From assembly GCA_030447685.1 (NCBI GenBank), contig JAUJOK010000015.1, positions 40,140 through 104,139 of the forward strand: a stretch of 64,000 bases of DNA. Direction: 5' to 3'. The translations under genes were made by a program, and so were the position numbers. A model generated the notes under the pieces. The model did not search any database. It was not told the DNA's origin and was given only the letters and a program-made list of their open reading frames with translations. Positions within the stretch are counted from its first letter, which is position 1. The number at the start of each line of letters is the position of its first letter. The DNA comes from Armatimonadaceae bacterium. Its GTDB lineage: Bacteria; Armatimonadota; Armatimonadia; Armatimonadales; Armatimonadaceae. This document shows, piece by piece, positions 24,389 through 33,705 of the stretch.

Positions 24389-25837
24389 ATGCAGGTGACT
24401 AAAGAGCAGATTGACCCCTGCAAGGTCGCGCTGACTATTTCGGTCGAGCCGGAAAGAGTCGAGGCCGCCAAGGAAAAAGCCTTCGGTCAGTTCGCGCGCA
24501 ATCTTCAGCTTCCCGGTTTTCGCAAGGGTAAGGTGCCCGCGCACATGGCCCGCACGTATGTCGATGAAAGCCGGGTCAAACAGCGCGCGGCGGAGATGCT
24601 TGTCGAGCCGGCCTATGCTGAGGCGCTGGAAGCCGAGCAGGTAGAGCCGTTCGGCGCGCCGGAGCTGGATTCGCTGGATATGCAGGACGACGGCTCTCTG
24701 GTGTTCAAGGCGCTGGTTCCGCTCCGGCCCGTCGTCACGCTGGGGCCGCACAAGGGGCTGGCTGTCGAACGCCGCCGTCTGGAAGTCACCGATGCGGATG
24801 TGGACCGGCAGATCGAGGAGCTTCAGCGGCGCAGCGCGGATTTCGAAGAGGTTTCGGATCGAACCGCGCAGATGGGCGATATCGCCGTGGCCGACCTGGT
24901 AGCGCAAATAGAGGGACAGGAAACGCCGGAGCTTGCGGAGCCGCGAGCGACCTTTATCGAGATCGGCAAAAACATTCCTGATTTTGACAACGGTCTGACG
25001 GGCATGGAGATCGGCGAAACCAAAACCATCGAGGCCATCTACCCGGAAGATTTCCCCGATGAGGGACTGCGGGGAAAGCGCGCCACCTTTACCGCTACTC
25101 TGAACGGAATACGCACCCGCACGCTGCCGGAACTGGACGACGCCTTTGCGGAAAAGCAGACGGCGTACCCTGAGGCCAAAACGCTGGAGGCGCTGCGGAC
25201 CGAAATTCGCACTGGCCTGGATCGGGCCGCACAGGAGATGGCGGAAAACGATGTGGAGTCACGGCTGATCGAGGAGATTGTCACCAACTCCCAGGTCAGT
25301 TTCCCCGAGGTACTGCTGCGCGAGCAGATGGCCGAGGACGCGCGCGACCTGCGCGAGCGGCTGGAGCGGGAAAACGCGACGCTGGAGCAGTATCTGGAAG
25401 CGGTGGGCAAAACGCGCGAGCAGGTGGAGTCGGAGATAGCCGTTGCCGCCGACCGGCGTATTCGCACCGGATTGGTTCTGGCCGAGATTGCGCAGGCCGA
25501 GGGGCTGACCGCCGACGAGGCGGACATCGAGGCTGAGATCACTGAGCGCGCAGAGCGCGCCAACGTCAGCCCGGCGGCGGTGCGTGCATTCATCGAAAAA
25601 CAGGATCAGATGGAGGCGCTGCGAAACCGCGCATTGACAAAAAAGGTGTTCCGTTTCCTCAAGGACAATGCTGCCGTCTCCGAAAAAGTGATAACGATGG
25701 ACGAATTGCGCGCCTCCGGCGAGGAAGCGGGCGAGGACGCGCCGCCCGATACCGAGGCTCCCGCCGAGCCGCTTGCGGTGGAGCAGACGCCCGCGCCCAA
25801 GCGCCGGGGCAAGAAAGCCGCCTCGCCCGAGGCGTAG
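24389..25837 (+). CDS. tig: Trigger factor (ribosome-associated chaperone / PPIase)
   Basis: 482 aa. The N-terminal ribosome-binding domain carries the signature [13 protein letters not shown] (usually GFRxGKxP). The FKBP-type PPIase domain follows ([29 protein letters not shown]), then the long helical C-terminal chaperone domain ([27 protein letters not shown]). An acidic, Pro-rich tail ends in [12 protein letters not shown]. It binds nascent chains at the ribosome exit. AGGAG at about 24371 precedes the ATG. First gene of the conserved tig-clpP-clpX cluster. Confidence 0.96.
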   Translation: MQVTKEQIDPCKVALTISVEPERVEAAKEKAFGQFARNLQLPGFRKGKVPAHMARTYVDESRVKQRAAEMLVEPAYAEALEAEQVEPFGAPELDSLDMQDDGSLVFKALVPLRPVVTLGPHKGLAVERRRLEVTDADVDRQIEELQRRSADFEEVSDRTAQMGDIAVADLVAQIEGQETPELAEPRATFIEIGKNIPDFDNGLTGMEIGETKTIEAIYPEDFPDEGLRGKRATFTATLNGIRTRTLPELDDAFAEKQTAYPEAKTLEALRTEIRTGLDRAAQEMAENDVESRLIEEIVTNSQVSFPEVLLREQMAEDARDLRERLERENATLEQYLEAVGKTREQVESEIAVAADRRIRTGLVLAEIAQAEGLTADEADIEAEITERAERANVSPAAVRAFIEKQDQMEALRNRALTKKVFRFLKDNAAVSEKVITMDELRASGEEAGEDAPPDTEAPAEPLAVEQTPAPKRRGKKAASPEA

Positions 25838-25862
25838 AAAGGTTTGGAAGGGGAAAGTGCCA

Positions 25863-26444
25863 ATGGTACCGATGGTAGTGGAGCAGTCCGCGCGTGGCGA
25901 GCGGGCGTATGATATTTTCTCCCGCCTGCTCAAGGACCGGATAATATTTCTCGGTGAACCGGTGGACGATCACATCGCGAACCTGATGGTGGCGGAGCTG
26001 CTGTTCCTGGAAAAAGAGGACCCCGACCGCGACATCTCGATGTACATCAACTCGCCGGGCGGTTCGGTCACGGCAGGTCTGGCTATCTATGATACGATTC
26101 AGACGATCAAGCCGGACGTGGCGACCATCTGCGTCGGGCAGGCGGCGTCAATGGGCGCGGTGCTGCTGGCGGGGGGCGCGAAAAACAAGCGTTATGCCCT
26201 GCCCCACGCGCGCATGATGGTGCATCAGGTATCGGCGGGTTTTCAGGGCACGGCCATCGACATAGACATCCAGGCGCGCGAGATTCTCAAGTACAATGAC
26301 CTTCTCGCACGCATCTTGCAAGACCATACCGGACAGAGCCTGGACCGTATCAAGGCCGACATTCAGCGCGACTACTTCATGAGCGGCCCCGAAGCCGTCG
26401 AATATGGTCTGGTTGACGAGGTTCTGATACGGGAAAAGCGATAA
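25863..26444 (+). CDS. clpP: ATP-dependent Clp protease proteolytic subunit
   Basis: 193 aa from ATG 25863, the usual mature length. Catalytic triad: Ser96 in GQAASMGA, His121 in RMMVHQ, Asp170 in QRDYFMS. The N-terminal axial loop is [25 protein letters not shown], and YINSPGGSV and ALPHARMM are standard. It forms the tetradecameric barrel that degrades proteins unfolded by ClpX. 25 bases after tig. Confidence 0.97.
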   Translation: MVPMVVEQSARGERAYDIFSRLLKDRIIFLGEPVDDHIANLMVAELLFLEKEDPDRDISMYINSPGGSVTAGLAIYDTIQTIKPDVATICVGQAASMGAVLLAGGAKNKRYALPHARMMVHQVSAGFQGTAIDIDIQAREILKYNDLLARILQDHTGQSLDRIKADIQRDYFMSGPEAVEYGLVDEVLIREKR

Positions 26445-26448
26445 CATC

Positions 26449-26480
26449 ACCCCTGCCGTCCCTATAGGGACGGCAGGGGT
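26449..26480. repeat. Perfect 32-base palindrome between clpP and clpX
   Basis: ACCCCTGCCGTCCCTA (26449-26464) is followed immediately by its exact complement (26465-26480). A hairpin here could attenuate or stabilise the clpP-clpX message. Same C-rich/G-rich style as the elements at 6969, 27776 and 31449. Confidence 0.75.
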
Positions 26481-26505
26481 TTGGCCGAAAGGGGATAGCG
26501 CATCT

Positions 26506-27768
26506 ATGGCGCGTATTGGATACGACCGGAACGACAGTCGCTGCGTTTTATGCGGCAAAAGCCGTGAGCAGGTAAAAAAGCTCATCCTGGGTGTCCACGG
26601 GGGCGTCTGCCTGGACTGCGTCGACCTGTGCAACGACATCATTCGCGGGGAAAGCGTCCAGCCCGGCGATACCACGGACCTCGGCCAGATTCCCAAGCCG
26701 CGCGACATCCACCGTATCCTTTCGCAGTACGTCGTCGGCCAGGAGCGCGCGAAAAAGTCGCTTTCAGTCGCCGTTTACAACCACTACAATCGCATCAACA
26801 CCCAGAAGAGCCACGGAGAGATGCAAAAGTCCAATATACACATCATCGGCCCGACCGCCTGCGGCAAAACGCTGCGGGCGCGGACCCTCGCAAAAATCCT
26901 GAATGTCCCCTTCGCCATCGCCGACGCCACCTCGCTGACCGAGGCGGGTTATGTCGGTGAGGATGTCGAGAATATCCTCCTCAAGCTGCTGCAGGCCGCC
27001 GACAACGGCGAGAATATTCAGACTGTCGTCAAGAACGCCCAGCGCGGCATCGTCTATATCGACGAGATCGATAAGATCGCGCGCAAGTCCGATTCGCCGT
27101 CTATCACCCGCGACGTTTCGGGCGAAGGCGTGCAGCAGGCGCTGCTGAAGATTCTCGAAGGCACTATCGCCAATGTGCCCCCGCAGGGCGGGCGCAAGCA
27201 CCCGCAGCAGGATTACGTGCAGATCGACACCACCAATATCCTGTTTATCTGCGGGGGCGCGTTCGACGGACTGGAGCCGATAATCGAGCGGCGCATGAAC
27301 CAACAGTCGCTGGGCTTCCGCGCCTCCATCGAAAGCCGCCGGGAAAAAAGCAACGATCTTTTCGCCCACGTCCTTCCCGAAGACCTGATCAAGTACGGCC
27401 TGATCCCGGAGTTTATCGGGCGTCTGCCGATTGTTTCAACGCTCGCCCCGCTGGACGAAGCCGCGCTGGTGAAGATTTTGACGGAGCCGAAGAACGCGCT
27501 GACCAAGCAGTATTGCAAATTCTTTGATTATGACGGCGTCGATCTTCAATTCGAGCCGGACGCATTGACCGCCATCTCCGAAGAGGCGATCAAGCGCGGC
27601 ACCGGCGCGCGCGCCCTGCGCACCATCATCGAAGAAGTGATGCTGAACATCATGTACGACATTCCTTCGGCCACCGATGTGCAGCGGTGCGTGATTTCCG
27701 GCGAAACCGTGCGCGAGCGCAAAGACCCGGAAATCGTCTTGACGGAAGAGCTGCGTAAGGCTTCGTAG
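26506..27768 (+). CDS. clpX: ATP-dependent Clp protease ATP-binding subunit ClpX
   Basis: 420 aa. N-terminal C4 zinc-binding domain ([14 protein letters not shown]...VCLDCVDLC). The AAA+ core has Walker A GPTACGKT instead of the near-universal GPTGSGKT, Walker [12 protein letters not shown], pore loop GYVGEDVEN and RKH loop GGRKHPQQ; sensor-2 is GTGARALR. The IGF-type ClpP-binding loop appears as SLGF after ERRMNQQ. It unfolds tagged proteins and feeds them to ClpP. ATG 26506 follows GGGGAT with short spacing. Confidence 0.97.
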   Translation: MARIGYDRNDSRCVLCGKSREQVKKLILGVHGGVCLDCVDLCNDIIRGESVQPGDTTDLGQIPKPRDIHRILSQYVVGQERAKKSLSVAVYNHYNRINTQKSHGEMQKSNIHIIGPTACGKTLRARTLAKILNVPFAIADATSLTEAGYVGEDVENILLKLLQAADNGENIQTVVKNAQRGIVYIDEIDKIARKSDSPSITRDVSGEGVQQALLKILEGTIANVPPQGGRKHPQQDYVQIDTTNILFICGGAFDGLEPIIERRMNQQSLGFRASIESRREKSNDLFAHVLPEDLIKYGLIPEFIGRLPIVSTLAPLDEAALVKILTEPKNALTKQYCKFFDYDGVDLQFEPDALTAISEEAIKRGTGARALRTIIEEVMLNIMYDIPSATDVQRCVISGETVRERKDPEIVLTEELRKAS

Positions 27769-27775
27769 CTCCTCA

Positions 27776-27806
27776 CCCCCGTGGATACCTTCGGTGTCCA
27801 CGGGGG
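27776..27806. terminator. Strong hairpin after clpX
   Basis: CCCCCGTGGATACC (27776-27789), loop TTC, then the complement (27793-27806) with one G-U pair. No T-run follows, and it sits 14 bases before the PAS-gene ATG, so it may act as a leader structure rather than a terminator. Confidence 0.5.
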
Positions 27807-27819
27807 GTTAGGAAACGTT

Positions 27820-28930
27820 ATGAACAACGCCCAGCGTTACGAACTGCTGGCGGCGAACTATTCCCCGGTCGCTTTGCTGGTGCTGAACCGCACAGGACAT
27901 GTCCGCCACGTCAACTACACGATGGCGCTCCTGCTCGGTCAGTCCGGCAGATTTCTGGCGGACCAGCCGCTGGACACCGTTGCCCCGGACCTCCACGCCG
28001 CCTTGCAGCCTTTTATCGAAGAAGTAATTGCGCGAGGGCGTCCCCGACGGGTTGCCGGTATGGAATTGCCCCTGCGGAATGCGGTCGGCGCGGAGCAGAC
28101 CTGGGATATTGCCTGTGCTTTGATCCCCCGACCTATCGCGGACGCCGCCGGAGCTTGTCGCGGTATGGCTTTGGCCTGAGGACAGCGGCGCGGCGGCTTC
28201 GCGACAGACCATCGCCGCGCTCCAGGCGGGCCTGCACGATGCTCTCCCGACCACCATTCCCGGTTTCGAGGTCGCAGCGGCTCTGGTTCCCGCCGGAACG
28301 GGAGCGTCGCTCGGCGGCGATACGTATGACGTAATCTTTCTGGGCGCGAACCGCTGGGCGCTTTTCCTGGCCGACGTGGTCGGGCGCGGCCCGCCGCCGC
28401 CGCCCGCGCTGTGATGGTACGCCACTCCGCCGCGCGTCCTGGCGGCGCGCTACGGCCCCGCCGAAGCGCTCGACCATCTCAGCCGTCTTCTGCTGGCCGA
28501 TACGTCGTTCGCCGGATTTGTCACTGCGTTTTTAGGGATTCTGGACACGACGGCGAACACGCTTACCTACGTAGTCGCCGGACACGAGCCAGGGCTGCTG
28601 CTGCGCGGCGATACCGATCAGATCGAAGAATTGGAGGGCGATGGGGCGCTGCCGCTGGCGGTAGACGATGAAGTGCCCTACAGAGAAAACGTTACCGCGC
28701 TTTCATCGCGGGACACGTTGCTGGTGTACACGGACGGCTTGACGGACACGCGCCGCGATGAGGAGTTCTTCAGCGAGGAGCGCGTGCAGGCGGCTCTGCT
28801 GCGTGACCGGGGTCTTCCCGCCGCCGCGCTGGTAGCCACGCTGCTGGCCGAAGCCGCCGAATGGGCCGACCCCAACGCCTTGCGCGATGACACCGCCCTC
28901 CTTGCCCTGCGCGGCCAGGACGCCGGATAG
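27820..28930 (+). pseudogene. PAS domain / PP2C-type (SpoIIE-like) phosphatase, frame broken
   Basis: Read across frames this is one gene. PAS domain from ATG 27820 (NYSPVALLVLNRTGHVRHVNY), then a PPM/SpoIIE phosphatase: GGDTYDVIFLGANRWALFLADVVGRG, AARAVMVRHSA, GILDTTANTLTYVVAGHEPGLLL, TLLVYTDGLTDTR and LRDDTALLAL. The metal-binding Asp residues are kept. The frame changes three times: +1 between 28124 and 28176, again at the CCG-rich stretch 28382-28409, and back by about 28436. The first frame ends at 28179, and a TGA at 28412 interrupts the second. Such proteins dephosphorylate anti-anti-sigma factors. Either decayed or mis-assembled. Confidence 0.8.
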
Positions 28931-28934
28931 CGAA

Positions 28935-29015
28935 AAACGCCAAGACGCAATGACACAAAGTTCAGAAAAAGGGTGTTATTCTCTCGTACTTGGCGGTCAT
29001 GGCGTCTTGGCGTTT
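28935..29015. repeat. 81-base inverted repeat element, overlaps the amidohydrolase 3' end
   Basis: The left arm AAACGCCAAGACGC..TGAC (28935-28954) and right arm GTCA..GCGTCTTGGCGTTT (28996-29015) match at 19 of 20 positions, around 41 bases. It resembles the widespread intergenic repeats of the GACGCCAAG type. The last codons and stop of the minus-strand amidohydrolase are inside the right arm. Confidence 0.8.
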
Positions 29016-30139
29016 GAACTTAGCCTGGTAAAAGTTTCCAGCGCGTTTTCCCGATAGATGCGCTGCCGCATGTCCTCCGGCAGATGCCGCAGGGCGGCGA
29101 ACGGATCGTCGAAGTCCCAGTGCGGATAGTCGGACGAGTATAACAGCATCCGGTCGCTGCCCAGCATATCCAGAATCTGAAGCAGATGCTTCGGGTTTTC
29201 CGGCTCCTCAATGGGCTGCGTGGTCAGGCGGATGTGGTTTCTGATGATGGCGCTGGGCATCTCCGTCAGCCAGGGCGCAAGCTGCCGCAGTGCCTTGAAG
29301 TTTTTGTCCAGCCGCCACATCAGATGCGGCATCCAGGCGATACCCCCTTCCGTCAGAACGAACATCAAACGCGGGAACTGCTGGAAGACACCCTCGCAAA
29401 CCAGTGAAACCGTGTGCGCCATGTAGCCCTGCGACAGGTTCGTGTGCCATTCCAGGTAATTGGACGGCCATCCTACCGCCGTGGGCGGCCCGGAGATACC
29501 CGCCCCTTCCGCACCGGGGTGGATTGCGATGGGAATGCCCGCCTTCTGAGCGGCGGCGTACAGCGGCCAGAAGCGCCGTTGCCCGTAGGGCGTGCTCGAC
29601 GCGGAGGTGAACAGCACGCTGGCAATGCGCGGATGGTCCCCGACGCGCTCGATCTCGCGGGCGGCTTTTTCCGGGTCCTGCGTCGCCACCAGCATGGCGG
29701 CATAATACCGGTCGTTGCTGCTTTCCAGCCACTCCGAGTTGATGATCCAGTCATTATACGCGGAGCAGACGGCGGCGGCGAAGTCGGCGTCGGGCGAGCA
29801 GCCGACGCTTAAAATACCCGCCGGATTGAGGACAGCCTTGTCGATGTGGTACCGATTCAGGTGGTGCTCGGCCAGAAACCGGGGATCGGAGCCGGGAGGG
29901 CCGCCCTGGGGCGGTTTCGCATCTTCGCGGTTCACCCCGATGGGTGTTGCATAGCCGTGCCCGGTTCCCAGCCCCCGTCCCCGTGCCACCTGCGTTTTCC
30001 AGGGTTCGGGCAGATACGGCAGCAGCTCTTCCTGGCTGCGATACGCATGATGCACATCCGCGTCTATAAGAGTGGTGCTTACCGCTGAAGTTCTCGAACT
30101 GCGCGCTGCTTCGGCGAGATCGTTCGTCGCACTGGTCAT
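28997..30139 (-). CDS. Amidohydrolase family protein (ACMSD/COG2159 type)
   Basis: 380 aa from ATG 30139, where GGAGGAA gives a good ribosome site; the longer upstream frame is non-family. Motifs: LIDADVHHAY (first metal site), GIPIAIHPGAEGAG (metal His), FPRLMFVLTEGGIAWMPHLMWRLD and LLYSSDYPHWDFDDP (metal Asp). This is the amidohydrolase_2 pattern of metal-dependent decarboxylases and hydrolases of aromatic or keto acids. The substrate is unknown. The C-terminal residues NAKTP and the stop come from an inverted-repeat arm. The gene is on the opposite strand from both neighbours. Confidence 0.87.
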   Translation of the reverse strand: MTSATNDLAEAARSSRTSAVSTTLIDADVHHAYRSQEELLPYLPEPWKTQVARGRGLGTGHGYATPIGVNREDAKPPQGGPPGSDPRFLAEHHLNRYHIDKAVLNPAGILSVGCSPDADFAAAVCSAYNDWIINSEWLESSNDRYYAAMLVATQDPEKAAREIERVGDHPRIASVLFTSASSTPYGQRRFWPLYAAAQKAGIPIAIHPGAEGAGISGPPTAVGWPSNYLEWHTNLSQGYMAHTVSLVCEGVFQQFPRLMFVLTEGGIAWMPHLMWRLDKNFKALRQLAPWLTEMPSAIIRNHIRLTTQPIEEPENPKHLLQILDMLGSDRMLLYSSDYPHWDFDDPFAALRHLPEDMRQRIYRENALETFTRLSSNAKTP

Positions 30140-30214
30140 GGCCCTGTTCCTCCACAGACAGTATACCGTCAGCACCACATAGGACAATCGCCTTCGTCCC
30201 CTTCGCCGCCCCGG

Positions 30215-30244
30215 TTGCAAGCGTTTCGGCAAATCAGCTATAAT
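30215..30244 (+). promoter_or_regulatory. Sigma70-like promoter upstream of sucC
   Basis: TTGCAA (30215-30220), 18-base spacer, TATAAT (30239-30244). About 35 bases remain to the sucC ATG, leaving room for the GAGGGT ribosome site. Confidence 0.7.
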
Positions 30245-30285
30245 GCTCAGGCCCGGCCAGGGCGGACGATGAGGGTAACAGAACC

Positions 30286-31440
30286 ATGAAAATGCAGGAA
30301 TATCAGGCGAAGGAACTGCTGGCGAAGTACGGCGTTCCCGTACCGAAGGGGCAGGTCTGCGAAACGCCGGAGCAGGTAGCGGAGGCCACCCAGGCGCTGG
30401 GCGGCAAGGCGGTGGTAAAAGCGCAGGTGCTGGCGGGTGGACGCGGCAAGGCAGGCGGGGTCAAAGTCGCCAAATCCGTCGAAGAGGCCCGTGACTTTGC
30501 TGCCTCCATTCTGGGCAACGAGTTATATTTCGAGCAGGCGAAAAGCAATCTGCGCATCGAACGGGTGCTGGTCGAGGAGATGTTGCCGATAGCCAAAGAG
30601 TACTATATCGGCATCACGACCGACCGGAGCACGCAGCGCAACGTCTTTATCGTCTCGTCACAGGGCGGGATGGATATCGAGGAGGTTGCCCATTCGCACC
30701 CGGAAGCCATCGGGCGGCTGCCGGTGGACCCGTTTTTGGGCGTGCGCGACTTCGCCATCCGGCAGGTAGCGGCGGCGGGCGGCATCCCCGACGCGGAGAT
30801 CAAACAGCTTGCTCCGTTCCTGAAAAATCTCTACACCGCCTATGTCGAAAACGACGCCTCGCTTGCCGAGATCAACCCGCTGGTCGTCACCGGTGACGGC
30901 GTGTTTATCGCGGGCGACGCCAAGATAAGCATTGACGACAACGCGTTATACCGTCACCCTGAACTCGCGGTATACGGCGAAACCTCCGAAGAGACGGACG
31001 AATACGAGAAGGACGCCCGGCGGCGCGGCATCAACAACTACGTGCATCTGGACGGCAACATCGGCATCATCGGCAACGGCGCGGGCCTGGTAATGACGAC
31101 GATGGACGAGGTCAAGCGCGCGGGCGGCGAACCGGCGGACTTCCTGGACATCGGCGGCGGCGCGAAGGCCGAACTCGTGCGCAACAGCCTGGAACTGGTG
31201 CTTTCCGACCCGAAGGTGAAGGGGGTTATGATCAATATCTTCGGCGGCATCACGCGCGGCGACGAGGTAGCGCGGGGCATTATCGAGGGCACGAGCGCGC
31301 TGGACATTAAAGTTCCTATCGTCGTCCGTCTGGCGGGAACCAGCGCCGAAGCGGGCCTGGAAATACTGAAGAACTCCGACCTGATTCCCGCCGAAACGAT
31401 GCAGGAGGCGGCGCAGAAGATCGTGCAGATGGTATCCTAA
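30286..31440 (+). CDS. sucC: Succinate-CoA ligase, beta subunit
   Basis: Makes succinate plus NTP from succinyl-CoA in the TCA cycle, with SucD. 384 aa. The ATP-grasp domain begins MQEYQAKELLAKYGVPVPKG, with VVKAQVLAGGRGKAGGV binding nucleotide, PLVVTGDG and AEINPL as metal ligands, and the C-terminal CoA-ligase domain LDIGGGAKAELV, MINIFGGITRGDEVA. Normal length. Unusually, sucD is 2.3 kb downstream after three other genes; both are on the same strand. Confidence 0.97.
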   Translation: MKMQEYQAKELLAKYGVPVPKGQVCETPEQVAEATQALGGKAVVKAQVLAGGRGKAGGVKVAKSVEEARDFAASILGNELYFEQAKSNLRIERVLVEEMLPIAKEYYIGITTDRSTQRNVFIVSSQGGMDIEEVAHSHPEAIGRLPVDPFLGVRDFAIRQVAAAGGIPDAEIKQLAPFLKNLYTAYVENDASLAEINPLVVTGDGVFIAGDAKISIDDNALYRHPELAVYGETSEETDEYEKDARRRGINNYVHLDGNIGIIGNGAGLVMTTMDEVKRAGGEPADFLDIGGGAKAELVRNSLELVLSDPKVKGVMINIFGGITRGDEVARGIIEGTSALDIKVPIVVRLAGTSAEAGLEILKNSDLIPAETMQEAAQKIVQMVS

Positions 31441-31448
31441 CCCCCCTG

Positions 31449-31473
31449 CCCCCTTCCCTCGGAGGGAAGGGGG
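31449..31473. repeat. GC-rich palindrome, copy 1, after sucC
   Basis: CCCCCTTCCCTC (31449-31460), one base, then its complement (31462-31473). A 23-base core (31451-31473) recurs exactly at 31538-31560. It lies 8 bases after the sucC stop and may end or stabilise its mRNA. Confidence 0.8.
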
Positions 31474-31537
31474 AGCCTATTTTACGAAACGTTTTCTAAG
31501 GTCATGGCATTGCACTCACCTATATTTGACAGGCTCT

Positions 31538-31560
31538 CCCTTCCCTCGGAGGGAAGGGGG
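31538..31560. repeat. GC-rich palindrome, copy 2, before the Gfo/Idh gene
   Basis: Exact copy of the 23-base core at 31451-31473, 87 bases away in direct orientation. CCCTTCCCTC (31538-31547) pairs with 31549-31558. It is 15 bases before the next ATG, so it would fold in that gene's leader. Confidence 0.8.
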
Positions 31561-31574
31561 CCGGGAGTTAGGTT

Positions 31575-32675
31575 ATGACCGTCCGGGTAGGACTTATCGG
31601 CTCCGGCTTCGTCGCCGACATACACGCCCATGCTTTCCAGAAGTTCGTGCCGGAGGCAGAGGTCGTAGCCGTTGCCTCCCCCACCCCCGGCAAGGCCAGC
31701 CGCTTCGCCCGCGAGCGCAGTATCCCTCACGCCTTCGAGGATTACCGGGACCTGCTGGCGCTGAAAGAGATCGATCTGGTGACGCTGGCGCTGCCTAACG
31801 ACCTGCACTGCCAGGTCACGCTCGATGCCGCCCGCGCCGGGAAGCATATCGTCTGCGAAAAGCCGCTGTGCCGGACGCTGGAAGAGGCCGACCGGATGAT
31901 CGCCGCCTGCCGCGAACAGGGCGTTCTGCTGATGTACGCCGAGGAGCTTCTTTTCGCCCCGAAGTATGTCCGCGCGAAGCAACTGGCCGACGAGGGCGCG
32001 CTGGGCGATGTGTTTCTGGTCAAGCAGTGGGAAGAGCACGACGGCCCGCACGAACCCTGGTTCTGGGATGTGAACCGCTCCGGCGGCGGCGTAATGCTGG
32101 ATATGGGATGTCACTCGGTCGAATATGCTCGCGCCGTCTTTGGCAAGCCTCAGGTGAAAAGCGTCTCGGCGACGCTGGGCACCTATGTCCACGGCGACAA
32201 GACCATAGGCGAAGACCATTCGATCTGCATTGTCGAGTACGAGGGCGGCAAAGTGGGGCTGGCCGAGAACTCCTGGGCCAAGCCGGGTGGCGTGGACGAC
32301 CGCTGCGAAATCTACGGCTCGAAGGGCAACACGCGCGCCGATCTGCTGCGCGGCAACGCGCTTGTCACCTACAGCGATGTCGGCTACGGCTACGCCGTGG
32401 AAAAGGCGCAGACGACGCGCGGCTGGACATTCACCATGTTCGAGGAGGTGTGGAACTACGGCTTTCCGCAGGAGATGCAGCACTTCGCGCGCTGTGTCCA
32501 GGGCAAGGAAGAGCCGCTTGAGACGGGCGAGGACGGGCGCGAAGTTCTGAAAATCCTGCTCGCCGCCTACCAGTCCGCCGGGGAAGGACGCAAGATCACC
32601 TGGCCCTACGAACCGTCGAATTACGAAAAACCGATTGACCTGTGGAAGCGGACACCTCCCCCGGAAAAGCCTTGA
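31575..32675 (+). CDS. Gfo/Idh/MocA family oxidoreductase
   Basis: 366 aa. NAD(P)-binding Rossmann fold VGLIGSGFVADIHAHAF; the family motif EKP appears in HIVCEKPLCRTLEEAD. The C-terminal alpha/beta domain contains GGGVMLDMGCHSVEYARAVFG, with the catalytic His typical of this class. Members oxidise or reduce cyclic polyols and sugars. The substrate is not predictable. The ATG is 15 bases after a palindrome, without a clear ribosome site. The stop overlaps the next start as TTGA. Confidence 0.9.
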   Translation: MTVRVGLIGSGFVADIHAHAFQKFVPEAEVVAVASPTPGKASRFARERSIPHAFEDYRDLLALKEIDLVTLALPNDLHCQVTLDAARAGKHIVCEKPLCRTLEEADRMIAACREQGVLLMYAEELLFAPKYVRAKQLADEGALGDVFLVKQWEEHDGPHEPWFWDVNRSGGGVMLDMGCHSVEYARAVFGKPQVKSVSATLGTYVHGDKTIGEDHSICIVEYEGGKVGLAENSWAKPGGVDDRCEIYGSKGNTRADLLRGNALVTYSDVGYGYAVEKAQTTRGWTFTMFEEVWNYGFPQEMQHFARCVQGKEEPLETGEDGREVLKILLAAYQSAGEGRKITWPYEPSNYEKPIDLWKRTPPPEKP

Positions 32676-33433
32676 AAAAGGACGGTCTGGGCGACCGGAT
32701 GAAACGATACGAGGCGGTGAGCCGACCGCGCCTAGTGCCGCGCCTGCCGCTGATTATTCGCGCCGACGGCAAGGCGTTCCATACGCTGACCCGCGATATG
32801 CAGCGTCCGTTCGACCCGGAGTTCGTGGAGCACATGCTCCATGTTGCCCTTGCTCTGTGCCGGGAGATCGACGGCGCGCAGATGGCCTATGTGCAGAGCG
32901 ATGAGATTTCCGTCCTGGTGCGGGACGACCAGGCGCACGACACGCAGCCCTGGTTCGATAAAGAGCTGGACAAGATCGTTTCTATAATGGCAGGAATCGC
33001 GTCGGCGGAGATGAGTCTGCGTTTGGACAGGCGTGCGGTCTTCGATGCCCGCGCGTTCGTTCTTCCGCCCGCTGAGGTCGTCAACTACTACGTCTGGCGG
33101 CAGCAGGACGCGACGCGCAATTCGGTCAGCATGGCGGCATACGCGGAACTGGGTAAAAAGCTGGGGGTAAAAGAAGCGCAGGCGCTGCTTCATGGCAAAA
33201 CGTGGGGTGAACAGCAGGAGATGCTGTTTGCCCACTGCGGAATCAACTGGAGCCAGTACCCGGCGCACCTGAAGCGGGGCGCGTGCATCGTGCCGGGAAA
33301 TGAGGAGCGCGCCGGTCGCGACGGCCTGATAACCCGGCGTATCTGGCAGGCGGAGCGGGAGATTCCGGTCTTTACGGCGGATCGTTTTTTCATCGAGAAG
33401 TTTTTGGCAGAGCTAAGCATATCTCCACATTAA
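32672..33433 (+). CDS. Thg1-like protein (tRNAHis guanylyltransferase superfamily, 3'-5' polymerase)
   Basis: 253 aa from TTG 32672, giving KKDGLGDRMKRYE, the usual Thg1 N-terminus; a GTG at 32642 is an alternative. Core motifs: IIRADGKAFHTLTRDM (metal-binding Asp region, family DGRxF), QSDEISVLV (second catalytic SDE), FDARAFVLP, NYYVWRQQDATRNSVSM and LLHGKTWGEQQEMLF (family HxxN/GxT..E region). Bacterial Thg1-like proteins add nucleotides 3' to 5' and repair 5'-truncated tRNAs. Overlaps the Gfo/Idh stop, so translation is coupled. Its place between sucC and sucD is unusual. Confidence 0.9.
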   Translation: MKKDGLGDRMKRYEAVSRPRLVPRLPLIIRADGKAFHTLTRDMQRPFDPEFVEHMLHVALALCREIDGAQMAYVQSDEISVLVRDDQAHDTQPWFDKELDKIVSIMAGIASAEMSLRLDRRAVFDARAFVLPPAEVVNYYVWRQQDATRNSVSMAAYAELGKKLGVKEAQALLHGKTWGEQQEMLFAHCGINWSQYPAHLKRGACIVPGNEERAGRDGLITRRIWQAEREIPVFTADRFFIEKFLAELSISPH

Positions 33434-33486
33434 CGGGGTGCTTGCCTGCTGAATTGCTAACGGATAACAGGATAGGGAGGACAACT

Positions 33487-33705
33487 ATGGCGACGTTTGA
33501 ATACCGAATTGTGACGACGACAGATTCCGAGGACGACGACGAGACAATGCTGAACGATTTGGGCAGCGAGGGATGGGAACTGGTCTCCGTCCACGTATCG
33601 GAAGTGACCTATGTCGAGGCGGAAGACGACGCGGACGACGGCGAAGGCGATGAGTATGTCGAAGAGGTAGCCACCTACTACCTGAAACGGGCAAAGGCGG
33701 CGTAG
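33487..33705 (+). CDS. Small acidic DUF4177-like protein
   Basis: 72 aa from ATG 33487, which has a very good ribosome site (GGGAGG, about 33475). Sequence MATFEYRIVTTT..., LNDLGSEGWELVSVHV and YYLKRAKAA match the short DUF4177 pattern of a beta-hairpin, GxxGWELVS and a final strand. An acidic insert (EAEDDADDGEGDEYVEE) splits the last strands. Function unknown; stop and the sucD ATG are directly adjacent, so the genes are co-translated. Confidence 0.75.
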   Translation: MATFEYRIVTTTDSEDDDETMLNDLGSEGWELVSVHVSEVTYVEAEDDADDGEGDEYVEEVATYYLKRAKAA

